A stretch of DNA of 64,000 nt from Meandrina meandrites (Eukaryota; Cnidaria; Anthozoa; Scleractinia; Meandrinidae). The notes under the pieces are model-generated. The model ran no database searches. It had not been told where the DNA came from and saw only the letters and a list, made by a program, of their open reading frames with translations. A program made the translations under genes and the position numbers. Below are positions 1 to 10,669 of the stretch, piece after piece. The number at the start of each line of letters is the position of its first letter. The first letter of the stretch is position 1. Location of the stretch: NCBI GenBank assembly GCA_963693305.1, contig OY855905.1, positions 32,582,750 through 32,646,749 of the forward strand, in the 5' to 3' direction.

Positions 1-940
1 ATATTTTTGTGAGAACAATGAATTAGAAAAGCGCGCTACCAGTGGCTACTGACTTTTGTTTTTACTAATATATTTTTCAAGTCTGTGGATAGGCGTTTTG
101 ATGGGTAAGGTGCTTAAGAGCGTCGCAGCTGCGATAAAACCTTTCTTTGCGTTTCGAAGGCAGTACATTGTAGCATGCACTATTTTGGATCTTTTTAAAT
201 TGAAAATGGATTTTTAAAAAACGGAAACTTGAAGTGGGGTGAAATTCATTATTTTATTCTAATTTTCAGGGATGCCGAAGACAGAATCTTATATACTAAC
301 AGTTTATAAAAGGAAAGCAGACAAGACATAATAGACGTAATAGAAAAGATACATATTATATTATGTATCTTTTCTATTACGTCAAACCCTAAGTTGTCCT
401 TAGTTGTCGTAGTCGATATATATGTTAAGTCGATATATGTTAAGTCGTACCGCTACATCCAAAGCGTGCATTGTGTTGACCAGTTAATCCAGTTTTCATT
501 TTCAAATTACACCAGTAAGCGAATCTGAGCACAGACACTACTATTTTACACATTTTTCAAAAATTCACCCGTCGACCCAGCCGTCGCAGCGGAGAGCACG
601 TTCAGTTCGCGCACAATATTATGAATGACAGCCGTAAAAAGTAGTTGGTTTCCATCGGATTTCATTGGCTGAAATCGCACCTACAAAAAATTATTCTAAC
701 GCCCCCCCCCCCCCCCTCCAGGAAAATAATTGTCCTTCCCTAACTAGTGCCATATATATGCAACAGTTTGCCCAGTTGCACCTCCAGCAAAAGCGCACAA
801 GAAAAAATAAATTTTGGTATTTGTGTTTGATTAATTTCGAACATCTATTTAGTCACGCAACGCTCCCCCGCGTTGCATGACATCCAAAAAACGGCTGCGA
901 AGGAGATTAACTTTCATCTGTGACCTAAACTTATAGCACA
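1..940. other. Intergenic, no gene seen
   Basis: No convincing coding region. It contains the perfect hairpin at 334-383 and a C-run near 704-717. Positions 587-660 resemble 34840-34910, sharing an ACAGCCGTAAAAA core, so this is probably an old dispersed repeat. The short open frame at 665-880 starts at TTG and crosses the C-run; it is not believable as a gene. Confidence 0.6.
334..383. repeat. Perfect 22-bp hairpin
   Basis: Arms 334-355 and 362-383 are exact reverse complements (22 bp) around a 6-nt loop. The short loop and perfect arms suggest a recent palindromic duplication or a short fold-back element. A small-RNA precursor is possible, but nothing in the sequence shows transcription. 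Confidence 0.75.
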
Positions 941-1546
941 TTCCTATTAAATTCCATAACCTGTTAAAAAACACCCTTAATTTTAGCTTCAAGCCACCTT
1001 AAATTTACAAGGTGGCTCTGTATCCCATGCACAGAATAGTTTTTCACTTGGCCAAAAGTTGCATCTTGTCTTGCTGATCAAAATTTAATAATAAAAATTA
1101 GGGGTCACCGAGCTAGTTTTTGAGTTGTGAACAGTTAAAGCCAAAATAAATTAAGGGTAACCTATTGTGTCATAAAAATGATAACAGCATGCTTAACAAT
1201 CATGTGGTATTTGTTTTGATACCATGATTGTAGCACCTACTAATAAAGAGTGGTTATAATGACCCATCAAAAGTCTTGGAAAGTGCTGGAAACTGTCGCC
1301 AGCCACCTTAATATGCTGCCTTCACATGAAATATGCATAAGCATGAGCATTAGCACAAGAAACACAAACGATTTTGTTTTCTTGTTATATGCTTATGCTT
1401 ATATGACGTGATGACAGCATAAGAAGAATGCGTTTGGTTATGCTTCTGCTTATGCCCAGTAAAAAAAAAATCGTTAGATTTTCCCCCACAATTCGTTATC
1501 TTTGTATTGATTTGTACACTTTTTTTCCAAAACAAACAAAAGTTGA

Positions 1547-1628
1547 CGCTGCGAGCAGGATTCGAACCTGCGCGGGGAAACCCCATTGGATTTCAAGTCC
1601 AACGCCTTAACCACTCGGCCATCGCAGC
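1547..1628 (-). tRNA. tRNA-Ser (anticodon TGA)
   Basis: An 82-nt serine tRNA on the minus strand. The acceptor stem GCTGCGA pairs with TCGCAGC, with discriminator G. The D-arm and A box GGCCGAGTGGTTAAGG, a long variable arm (GGGGTTTCCCC) and the B box GGTTCGAATCC are all present. The anticodon loop CTTGAAA gives anticodon TGA, decoding UCA. No CCA is encoded, as expected for a eukaryote. Downstream on the minus strand is a T-run suitable for RNA polymerase III termination. Its counterpart in copy B (17372) has decayed. Confidence 0.93.
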
Positions 1629-2122
1629 TGATGTTTATAAATGCTTCGATAAATCCGTTAAAATCCAAGCCCAAGACCTTTTTCCGGGGCAAAAAATAAC
1701 GCCGGCTATATTTGCATCGGGTGCATAAGCTTTAATAATCTGCAATAAATAAACTCTGCATTGCATTTGCTGATAGGACGTGATTGGTGTTTTAAGGAAC
1801 GTGATTACTTATAATAAGAATGGCAAAATTTGTTTCCCTTATGGACTATGAAAAACTCGTTTTTAGTAATGCATAATAATTATAGAGTAGCAATGTCAGC
1901 TATAAGTTATAAGGATAAGCCAGTGACCGACTATTAGGCAAACTCGCAATCTGATTGGTTACGCAAGGCCCGTCTTATTCTCGATAGTTTTTTCCATAAT
2001 ATGCGGAGTTAAAGAACAGTAGAAAGCGTTTTGAATTTAAGATTTTTTTGAATTCAGGTAACGCCACACAAGAACAATATAAAACAGTTTGTGTCCTGAA
2101 AAAGTGGACTTTTTAAAAAGAA

Positions 2123-3549
2123 TGTGGTGTTTTTTTAGATTTTTCTAAAGCATTTGATACTGTGAACCACAATATTCTTTTATCTAAACTCTACCACTAT
2201 GGCATACGAGGAATAACCTTTAGCTGGTTTGAAAACTATCTACATAATCGCACTCAGTTTGTTAAGATTGGTAACATCCAATCTAGTCCTGAAACCATTA
2301 CTTGTGGAATACCACAGGGATCAACTTTGGGTCCTCTTCTATTCCTGCTTTATATTAATGACTTACCTAACTGCTCAAAAAAACTATCCTTCCGTATATT
2401 TGCTGATGATACAAATATGTTTTATACAAGTGATAATCTGCATCAGCTTGAGCATGTCATGAATGAGGAATTGAAATTAGTTTTTAAATATTGTATCATC
2501 AACAAACTATCTATAAACCTTACTAAAACTAATTACATGATAATTTCATCTACAAGAGTAAGACCATGCATATATACATATTCCTAACATTGCACATAAA
2601 AGTCAAATTAAGTATTTAGGTATTTATATAGATCAAAATTTACAATGGGGACCGCAGATCCAGCACATTAATAATAAATTAGCAAAAAATATAGCAATTA
2701 TTTATAAATTAAGATATTTTGTTGATCTTCATACATTGAAACAATTGTATTATTCTTTCATATATCCATACTTATCCTATGCCATCATAAGCTGGGGCAG
2801 TGCATGTAAAACTAATTTACGTAAAATCATAACTAAGTAGAATAAATGTGTCCGAAGCATTTTCTTTGCTTATAGCAGGGAAAATGCTTCACCATATTAC
2901 AATCTTCTAGGAATTCTCATATTTTAAAATATGTACAAATTTAAGGTGGCTCTATTTACTCATAAAATTTTAAATGATTCAACAAACATTCCAACAGTAT
3001 TTCATAGAACCCTTACTCAGGCATCTGAAGTCCATACCTACAATACACGATTTGCTGCGAATTTGAATTTTCACAGGCCAAAAGTAAATAATAACTATGG
3101 GTCCTCTACTTTTTCTTTTGTTGCATCAAAATTTTGGGAAATTATTCCAACAGATTTAAAAAAAACTGCCTTACACTTCCTTTTATAAGCAATATAAATT
3201 ATACCTTTTAAATACTCAATATTACTCTTCGGCATAATTTCTCTGAATTTTGTATATAACTTAATTATGATTTAATCACTTAACTTGTTTAATTCGCATA
3301 CTTTTCTTAATCACATTTTATTTCCTTTATTCTATTGTTTTTATTAATTAATGTGTCTTGTCTTTTTTTTCTTTTTTAACGTGTCAGTGACCAACACGAT
3401 AGCATATGCTTCTTTGGTCACTGAGCACATTTTTTTTTGGCTTTACTGTTATTATATTTTCCTTATTTTAATTAATGAATTTTCTGTAAATAGTGTGTGA
3501 TAGTAAAATATGTCTGTAAATAGTGTGAAATAATAAAAATCTGAATCTA
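2123..3549 (+). mobile_element. 5'-truncated non-LTR retrotransposon (LINE)
   Basis: This is the 3' part of a LINE. It starts inside the reverse transcriptase domain ([14 protein letters not shown] at about 2126-2170). It continues through [13 protein letters not shown] and the catalytic FADDT, then the usual CR1/L2-type C-terminal region, which is interrupted by stops and shifts (for example the TAG near 2838). The 3' UTR ends in A-rich, TAG/TGTGAAATAATAAAAAT-like sequence directly against tRNA-Ser(CGA). Copy B of the segment has the uninterrupted site near 18300-18313, so insertion followed duplication. It is non-autonomous and dead. Confidence 0.85.
2162..2587 (+). pseudogene. LINE reverse transcriptase fragment
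   Basis: A 141-residue open frame inside the LINE. Visible RT motifs are the [10 protein letters not shown] block (about residue 49) and FADDT (about residues 80-84), the metal-binding Asp pair of the palm. The complete protein would carry an N-terminal AP endonuclease and a full RT; both the endonuclease and the start of RT are missing here. The downstream frame 2931-3188 is the C-terminal remnant of the same ORF after a stop near 2838 and another near 2926. There is no plausible own start; it is an RT relic, not a host gene. Confidence 0.85.
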
Positions 3550-3550
3550 C

Positions 3551-3632
3551 CGCTGCGAGCAGGATTCGAACCTGCGCGGGGAGACCCCATTGGATTTCGA
3601 GTCCAACGCCTTAACCACTCGGCCATCGCAGC
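3551..3632 (-). tRNA. tRNA-Ser (anticodon CGA)
   Basis: An 82-nt serine tRNA on the minus strand, nearly identical to the TGA genes except for the anticodon loop CTCGAAA, giving CGA (decodes UCG). Acceptor stem, A box, long variable arm and B box are intact. The LINE ends one base from its 3' side. The first T-run downstream of the tRNA on the minus strand is therefore the complement of the LINE tail (AAAAAT at about 3535-3541), which may now act as the RNA polymerase III terminator. Confidence 0.93.
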
Positions 3633-5009
3633 TGATGTTTACCTGTACTTAGAACAAACGTCTAAAAATCTAAGCAACATCTCCTACCTTAGTAATGTAA
3701 ATATTAAATAGTTCATCAAGAATAGACGAGGCGACTTGAAAAGCCCCACAAACCAGTTAAAATTAATATACTGTATGCGAAGCGGAATGAACGAACATTC
3801 GACCGATCACCTTATCCGTTTTTTATTTGCTGATTAATCGTTGCGCTGTGCCTATTTTTCAAGAAGCATTCGCGATTTTGAAAATAACACACTAACGAAA
3901 ACTATGGCATAGTGGCTTGTCAACAATAAGACGGTGCGGTCTTTCATTAATTACAATATTCCTCGGCGGATCAGCAACATCGCTTTCATCGCTATATTTT
4001 GCAATAAATTAACGATTCTTAATAAAAGAAGATAATATCGTAGTATTCTTTAACGTGTCTTTTCACCCTTTTAATATTTTCATTTGCAATTGATCAGCAT
4101 ATGTGGTGACTTAACAATGCTTACTTAACAACCGTTACCATGCTATTAAGTATCTGATGGAGAACAACAAATTACAAGTTTAGTTGGGTAAAACACCACT
4201 TTTAAGTTTAACCCAGCCCGGCTGAACTTTTAAATATTGCTTAGAGGAGGTTTGTAAGCCGGGAAACTAGAGCAGAGACACACTCAAGGCCAGTCAAGAG
4301 TTATCCTATGTGCCGCGCGCGACTAAACAATCTGCCATTCCTTGGAGTTTAAAAAACGACTTTTTTTACTCCACGGATTTCAAACTCCAACAAGCCGTTT
4401 TCATAACTGATAAGGCAAAACCTTCGTACAGAGAGAATTTTGACGTAAATATATTATTTATTAAGACGAGTACACTGTTGCTGTTGAGGAGATGACGTCA
4501 CTGCGCTCGATCCAGTCTCCGTAATTCTTAAGTCAAAATAATACGGCGGATGAAGGCAGTTGTTTTAACTTGTTGTACTTAGTTTATGCTTGGCTTAATT
4601 AACCTACATACATCGAAACAAATTTGGCCAAACAAATATTCCAAACGAAATTTGTTCGAACTGGCAAAATTGAGTTCAAAATGAAACTTCTTTGACTTGC
4701 TTCAAATTGGTCATGTAACAATGAAATATTTGATAGCATAACAACGGTTGTTAAGCAAGTGAAACTCTAGAAATTTGCATAAAAGCGTTAAATGTTATGG
4801 CCGAGAAAGTCTAGTGCCGTATGGGCCGTATAATTGGTTTATGAATGATTTTAGATTTTTGGATGGTGGATGACTGTTATCGCTGAACGATAACGATAAC
4901 GTATCTGAATATTCTATACTTTGTAAAGATGACCACAAGTGCATGCAATGTGGATAAATACTGAAAGCGTTTGAAAGTATACGTTTTTTAGAAGGAGACT
5001 TTTTCAGCA
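3633..5009. other. Spacer between two divergent tRNA-Ser genes
   Basis: No gene seen. The open frame at 4310-4495 starts with GTG, has no ATG, and recurs at 19072 only because the DNA is duplicated. Sequence is mostly conserved with 18396-20836 apart from the large insertion in copy B. Confidence 0.6.
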
Positions 5010-5091
5010 GCTGCGATGGCCGAGTGGTTAAGGCGTTGGACTTGAAATCCAATGGGGTCTCCCCGCGCAGGTTCGAATCCTGCTCGCAGCG
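5010..5091 (+). tRNA. tRNA-Ser (anticodon TGA)
   Basis: An intact 82-nt serine tRNA on the plus strand. The anticodon TGA lies at 5043-5045 in loop CTTGAAA. The acceptor stem pairs fully, the variable arm GGGGTCTCCCC forms a stem, and the B box is GGTTCGAATCC. A T-run 20-30 bases downstream can serve as terminator. Confidence 0.94.
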
Positions 5092-5308
5092 TAAGATATC
5101 TAATTTTGTTTTTTTAACGAGGACAGTTTGTTGTAATCCTAATGACATAGACGATGGGTTGAATAAAAATGTGATAATCAGTTAGGGATGCCAGATGTGA
5201 TATTTATTTGTTTCTAAAATTCTCGAGGATATTGAGGATTCAGGTTGCGGTTTACTCGAGCTCTCAGAGACGTTGCTCAGAAAGGAGGGGGTAGCCAGTT
5301 CTGAAGCT

Positions 5309-5570
5309 AACCAACCAACCGACCGACCGACCGACCGACCGACCGACCGACCGACCGACCGACCGACCGACCGACCGACCAACCGACCGAGCGACCGAGC
5401 GACCGACTGAGCGACCGAGCGACCGACCAACCAACCGAGCGACCGACCGACCAACCAACCAACTGACCGACCGACCAACCAACCGACCGACCGACCAATC
5501 GACTAACCAAACAACCAATCAACCGACCGACCGACCGACCGACTGACTAACCAATTAACCAACCAAATAA
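5309..5570. repeat. (GACC)n-type microsatellite
   Basis: About 260 bp of CCGA/CCAA tetranucleotide repeats with interspersed GAGC variants. Reverse-strand open frames through it encode only Gly/Arg/Ser/Val repeats and are artefacts. It sits at the right edge of copy A, at the point where copy B continues with unique sequence. Confidence 0.95.
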
Positions 5571-5574
5571 CCAG

Positions 5575-6390
5575 CCGTTTGAGTGAATTCGTCTTTAGTT
5601 ATACTGTACAGCCGTAAAAACCAGTTGTTAACTGAGTGGTACTATCAATTCGTTTTAAACCTAAAGCACATAACGTCTTGGGTTCTTTCAGTTTTTTTAG
5701 TGCTAAATGGGAAGACTAGTGGGTTAAGCTAAGTTAGTTTAATTAAACGTAAGTCATGATGAGAGAAACGTCTGGTAGTCTCGCGTAAATGGTGATTTGT
5801 CTGAGTTGCATCAATTAAAATAATACCCGGAGTGCAGTGACGCCAACGCATTACAGATGAAAAGGAGAAGTCCAGCTCATTAAAAAATGACTTGCTTTTG
5901 ATTATCAAAAGATTCGCTAAAAGCTCCTTTGACAGCTTCAGTCAGTTTATTGTTTCCATTTAAAGAAAACTTAAAAAAACTTAAAAAAACGCAAACAAAA
6001 ATTAGGGAACAACGCTGACACGGCTTTCGACAGGCGAGTAAAATCGATCGCAGTCGGTACGGAATTGCGAACTATTTCAGTTTATCAGGCTTGGTTTGTC
6101 AAATGTCAAATAAGTTATATACACATTTGTGTGGCTAAGACTAAACTTAATTTTCATAAAGCATCATCGGTAAACATGCTTCAAATTCAGATTTTCAATG
6201 CAAATCTTCATTTTACATAAGCCGCAGTTAATCAGACTATAAACAGGTGCAACTGTCGTGTAGATTCATCTATGGTTTTCAAGTAAAATTAAATGGGAGT
6301 CCAAATGTCTTGACCTGTACGAAAGACCAAGTGGTTGAAAAGTGCTAGTGTTGGTTTATTAAGAGAAAATTAATATTGGTCAGTTCTTGG
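5575..6390. other. Intergenic, no gene seen
   Basis: No coding region, RNA gene or clear repeat recognised. Confidence 0.5.
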
Positions 6391-6393
6391 TTC

Positions 6394-6693
6394 TTAATTT
6401 CTGAAAACATGAGGCTTGTGAACCGTTGACAACAAACAGTCAAGTCCGTCTTTACAACAATTCTGTAACAGAATTATTGTAAAGAGTATTTGGCAGGAGA
6501 AATGAGGCGAAATAAAAACAACGACTAACATGAGATCTGCCACGGCAAGTGATACAATAAACCAGTTTGCTTTAGTGCGAAGCCGACGGCGAGTGATGAT
6601 TAGAAAAATTACAAGAGTGTTCCCAAGTATTGCTATGATAGTTAGAAGCAGTGAGACCATCCAGAACCACATTGTAGATGAATCTTGATACAT
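6394..6693 (-). pseudogene. Class A GPCR fragment (TM1-TM2)
   Basis: A 99-residue frame starting at ATG. Residues about 9-33 form TM1 with the GN motif (ILGNTLVIFLI). RRRLRTKAN is intracellular loop 1. SLAVADL is the TM2 core with Asp2.50. After SPHF the frame no longer resembles a receptor and ends. The start resembles the intact receptor at 26131-27000 (WI..I.AI.GN..VI.LI.TRRRL). Cnidarian receptors of this type are usually single-exon, so I read this as a 5' fragment of a lost paralog. A first exon cannot be excluded. Confidence 0.7.
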
Positions 6694-6699
6694 TTATCG

Positions 6700-7100
6700 G
6701 TTAGAGTTCTGGTAATGTGGGTTCGACTAAATTCACACACGAAATTTGCTTTTTTTAAGGAAAATAGAAATAACATTTATTTATGTAGATTAACATTATC
6801 AGTATTTCATAAATCTTCATTTCTTAGGCTAACGTTTCGTGATGTTTGACATTCACACGCATTACCGTATTAAATTTTAAACCACGCATTTGTTGGCACG
6901 GTTCACTTGGCGCCAATATGTTTTGGTTTGTTCGAGGTTACTTTAGTCGTCATTTTCAGGGATCGTTCGTTAATTACTTATTAGTGAGGTTGAGATAATT
7001 TTCGAGGACTTTATTTTAACGCTGAAGACAAGTGGAGGTGTTCGATACATTTGTGAAACGTCACGTGATCAGAACAAGAAAAAAAAACCTAAAACTATTT
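6700..7100. other. Intergenic, no gene seen
   Basis: No feature recognised apart from AT-rich sequence; the fold-back region begins to the right. Confidence 0.5.
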
Positions 7101-7104
7101 TAGG

Positions 7105-7600
7105 AAATTAACGCTCGTGTTAATTAAGGTATTGGAAATTAACGCGACTTAAATTGACGCGAAGCGAAGGAAAAATTACTTTCCAATAGAGGAAATTAAC
7201 GCGAAAGACGTGCTAAAATTTTAAAATGAAGGAAATTAACGCAACCACACAAAGAAATGGAACTTGTAGAGAAAACTGGAACAAATTTATTACAACACAC
7301 TCTTAAAACGTTAACAAAATCCAAAACCCAAACGAATCTCGCTACCTCGAGCGTTCTTTTCAGCGCCAACGATACCGGTAGATCTCCACCCTGATAAAAA
7401 CAATGCTAAAAAATCCAAATTAACGCTCCATAATTTCCGCGACCTTAATTTAGTGGAACGTTAATTTCCGCGCCATTAATTAAGTGGATAGTTAATTCGG
7501 ACTTTATTTAGCATTGTTTTTATCAGGGTGGAGATCTACCGGTATCGTTGGCGCTGAAAAGAACGCTCGAAGTAGCGAGATTCGTTTGGGTTTTGGATTT
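7105..7600. mobile_element. Fold-back element with GGAAATTAACGC repeats
   Basis: Arms 7318-7410 and 7507-7600 are almost exact reverse complements of about 93 bp around a 96-bp loop. To the left, GGAAATTAACGC recurs four times (about 7106, 7134, 7191, 7231), and the loop holds the same motif inverted (GTTAATTTCCGCG). The layout fits a non-autonomous fold-back DNA transposon with subterminal repeats. I could not define target duplications. Confidence 0.65.
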
Positions 7601-7604
7601 ATTT

Positions 7605-9220
7605 TTATAATAAGGTAGATTTGAAAAATTAAAATCAGTTCCAGTAGATTAGCAACGTCCACACGTTTTATGTGGCGTATCGTTTTTATGGCATTCGCAT
7701 TATTTTCCGTATTATTTCTTGTAAGGGAATTTAAAGCAATTGATCTGATCGATTAGGCTTAACAGATTAGCCTTTGTTAAAAATCTAGTCCCCAGGGCCA
7801 CTATTTCCTCGTACACCAGGCCCCGCCGGCTAAGAGAGACAGGCGGCTCTGGGAACGAGAATGTAGCATTTCATTTGTCGTGGAAACGGTTTCACCGCGG
7901 TCAAACGTCTGAGGCTGTTTTTGTTTTCATTTTCGAAAGGAATCATTCACGTTAACGTGGAAGCTGTATCACCCATAAATACAGAAGCATCAGTAAGGAT
8001 ATGTAAAACAGCTGCTGAGGGTAAATATATTTTTCAGTTCCCTCAAGCGGGTTTCTTTACTTTAAAAATGCTCCGCACCCGAACAAAATTGCTTTGACAA
8101 TGGTGCCGACAGTCGGCATTTCGCCGTTTTCAAACACTTAGAACATTTTTAGTTAAGTTCCAAACAATTTAGTAAACCAGGAGAATACTTGTTAAGTATC
8201 AAACTTTGAGCAGTGAAAATGAAAACCTTATCTTTGAAGAAGTTTTCTTATTTTTTGCGTTTTACCGCGGTGAAGGAAACGGTAATTGCATGCGTCAGAT
8301 TATAATGGCGGCTATGTTATCTCTGATTCGTAAAATTCGGGGTTTAATCTTTTTTTCCTCCTAGGTAAAGGTGATTTAAAAGCGTGGTTTGCGACTGGCA
8401 CTTGTAACGAACGCGCAGTGGTATTCCTCCATTTAGCGTTTCAAAACGCTCCAAAATCGCTTGCCACAAAATAACTTAATAATTACCAAGGTCGTCCTTT
8501 TGACTAACGTTTGTTTGAACCAAACTGAATTGACCTTTTCAATTTTGGCTGTGACGGCTACAATTCAACAATTAACCTCGAGCTTATTACAACGTTGAAA
8601 ATGCCTAATTACTTGCTGCACTCCAATTCATGTTTATTTATGAAAATATTGAATGCCAGGCATGGCTTTGATCATGTTTTTAGTTTAGTGACAATCAACC
8701 GATAAAGTTTTGAATTATAACTTTAATCAACAACGACAACAACAAAGTATAAATGCCAAAGTTGTTATTTATTTAAAAGTTTAATCTAGACAATTTTTGC
8801 AAGTTGAACTCATTACATTATCGTGCAAGATCATAATATTGATCCAAATAATCCACCATTGGCAACTTTATTTGGCTCTGATCCGATCATTAAAACCTTT
8901 TCTGGAAACGGATGCGGATTTTACGAGCTGCTTTTCTGAGTATCTTCCTAAGTCGGCGGCGACGAAAGGCCTTTCGGAACCAGCCAGGTCTAGGTCGGGG
9001 GTCCTCTTGCACGTCACTATAACAGGATAAAGGCGACAAGATCAAAACCAACAGTTACTATATGTCATATCTTCCAGATGTTACTGTAACTTATAAATAT
9101 AAGAACAGAGAAGGAAAATGTTTAGAAAGATCTCTCCGCAAAATTACCTTGTTATCGCATGGTATCAGCAAACCACGAAATGCAGAAAAAGTTTAAACGG
9201 TCGGATCGATGTTCGGGTAC
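7605..9220. other. Intergenic, no gene seen
   Basis: The open frame at 8797-9030 has no recognisable domain and begins at a non-ATG codon. No RNA gene or strong repeat seen. This is the region downstream (3') of the acidic protein gene. Confidence 0.5.
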
Positions 9221-9222
9221 TC

Positions 9223-9228
9223 TTTATT
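9223..9228 (-). promoter_or_regulatory. Poly(A) signal of the acidic protein gene
   Basis: AATAAA on the minus strand about 110 bases after the stop codon of the acidic protein frame, at a normal 3' UTR distance. Confidence 0.55.
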
Positions 9229-9339
9229 TTTACAAAACTGTTCTATATATATTCTCCAAAAATATATAAAAAATGGAAACAATTTTTTTAGTAAAGACAT
9301 TCTTAAATTTGTTCCTATGGCGGGTCAAAACCGTCTTGT

Positions 9340-9657
9340 TTACCTCTGATATTCTCCCAATTCATCATTTTGGTCGTCGTTGTCATCGTCATCATCATCA
9401 TCAAAAGCGTCGGCGGGTTTGACATCAACATCAAGATCATCACCGGCATCGTCATCATCATCCATGCCATCATTGTATTCTTCTACGGCGCGATCGTTGT
9501 CATGGAATTCATCCGGAGAGGCCAGCTCCTGTTCATTTCTTTCCATTCCATTGTATTCATCATCATTCGCGTACTGGATTCGTTCTCTTGATTTGACAAC
9601 CTGCAAAGCACAGCCAAGAAACAAGCCCACAAGAGCAAACACCACAATGCCTCTCAT
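9340..9657 (-). CDS. Small secreted aspartate-rich protein
   Basis: A 105-residue protein with ATG in a good context (A at -3). Residues 1-22 form a clear signal peptide (basic start, hydrophobic core up to GLFLGCALQVV), so it is probably secreted. The mature part is strongly acidic. It holds Glu/Asp/Asn/Tyr-rich sequence (about 25-65), then Asp clusters (about 66-75 and 86-98), with no Cys in the mature part. Asp codons mix GAT and GAC, which argues against pure microsatellite slippage. In corals small secreted acidic proteins are often linked to the skeletal organic matrix. That role here is inference from composition only. A TATA box and poly(A) signal flank it. An ATC-rich microsatellite accidentally open on this strand is the alternative. 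Confidence 0.65.
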   Translation of the reverse strand: MRGIVVFALVGLFLGCALQVVKSRERIQYANDDEYNGMERNEQELASPDEFHDNDRAVEEYNDGMDDDDDAGDDLDVDVKPADAFDDDDDDDNDDQNDELGEYQR

Positions 9658-9731
9658 CTTCGGGAAAATTCGCCCCTGTTCGATAGTATGAGTAGCCTGC
9701 TGTGAGTGACAACTTGTGCTGCTTAAAGCTT

Positions 9732-9740
9732 CTTTTTATA
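9732..9740 (-). promoter_or_regulatory. TATA box of the acidic protein gene
   Basis: TATAAAAAG on the minus strand, 75-85 bases upstream of the start codon. This predicts transcription start near 9705-9710 and a 5' UTR of about 50 bases. Confidence 0.6.
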
Positions 9741-9744
9741 AAGA

Positions 9745-10515
9745 CTAACCCGGAAGAAGTGAATTTTTAAATTTAGCTGTCGGTGTCCAAGTTGAAATAC
9801 AATATAGAATATAACCACAGAGGATTCTCAGAAGATATTTTAATTCTGCACTGGCTCCTAAAATTAGTTCATTTTGTTATTGTGGTTTTTTGAAAGCCTT
9901 TGATAACGTGCTTCGGTTAGACTCCCATCACGTCATAAATCACGTTAGGCGCAAGCACACCGATGTTCATGCACATGAAATTTGCTAAACGTAAGGTATT
10001 TTGCTTAATGAAAATAGCAATGCTTTACTTTTCTTTTCACAACTTGCCGCTGATAGTTAATCCCCACCTGAGCCTTTAAAACAATCTGAGCAAAAAAATA
10101 AATAAATAAAAAATAACTGTATAATGGCGGAGAATAAAGGAGAGTTTCAATATTTCCTAGAGTGCCGATGGAGGCAATACATAGTCAATCATAATCATAG
10201 TGTATAGCGGCGTTTCTCTTTCCGCTAGACGCAAAGCGAGATTTGGTTTCTGCATTTAAAAAAAAAATAGAAATAACAAAACATGTTATGTTGTGCCATC
10301 ATTCAAGGGTGTTGATAAAATACCGATTAATAAGATGTCCCACCTCATAAATCACGAACGTACTCTCACCGGGTATTTGTACTACAAAAATTTAGTCTTT
10401 TTTTTATTCTTTTTTTTTTTTATTGCACAGTTTCATAAAATCTCATTGTTTTCTTGAGAGAGATTTTCAAAGATGTCAGCTGTTGTGATGATAAATCGTT
10501 TATAACAAAAAATAC
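9745..10515. other. Intergenic, no gene seen
   Basis: AT-rich sequence with A/T runs; it includes the region upstream of the acidic protein promoter. No other feature recognised. Confidence 0.5.
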
Positions 10516-10519
10516 ATCT

Positions 10520-10615
10520 GGCCCCGGTTGTTCAAAGGGTGGATAGCGCTATCCACCGGATAAATCACCATCCAGTGGATAAGTGCTGGTAAAACAAACT
10601 ACACTATCCACTGTG

Positions 10616-10648
<33 letters not shown>

Positions 10649-10665
10649 CTTTAACAACTGAGGCC
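10520..10665. mobile_element. Short inverted-repeat element (MITE)
   Basis: A 146-bp palindromic element. The ends are GGCCCCGGTTGTTCAAAGGG and the complement of GGCCTCAGTTGTTAAAGGG. The inner arms carry TGGATAGCG and ATCCACCGGATAAATCA. No coding capacity. Target duplication not clear. Confidence 0.75.
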
Positions 10666-10669
10666 TGTT

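Larger units (their letters stand above)
940..5290. repeat. tRNA-Ser segmental duplication, copy A
   Basis: This stretch is repeated, in the same order and orientation, at about 16770-21130. Shared landmarks are the 'cataacctgttaaaa' block (957 and 16784), a tRNA-Ser on minus (1547; relic at 17372), tRNA-Ser(CGA) on minus (3551; 18314), the block around 4200-4470 (18950-19230), and tRNA-Ser(TGA) on plus (5010; 20837). Copy A contains a LINE (2123-3549) that copy B lacks. Copy B contains insertions at 17526-17893 and about 19233-20294 that copy A lacks. Confidence 0.85.

Noticed and set aside
1350..1728. Overlapping frames across 1350-1728
   Set aside because: They cover the tRNA-Ser gene at 1547-1628; the conserved protein-like sequence is the tRNA translated.
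5182..5522. Long Gly/Arg/Ser/Val open frames on minus
   Set aside because: They run through a GACC tetranucleotide microsatellite that is open in several frames.
9370..9691. Plus-strand Ser-rich and Ile-rich frames
   Set aside because: Antisense shadows of the acidic protein gene, which has signal peptide, TATA box and poly(A) signal on the other strand.
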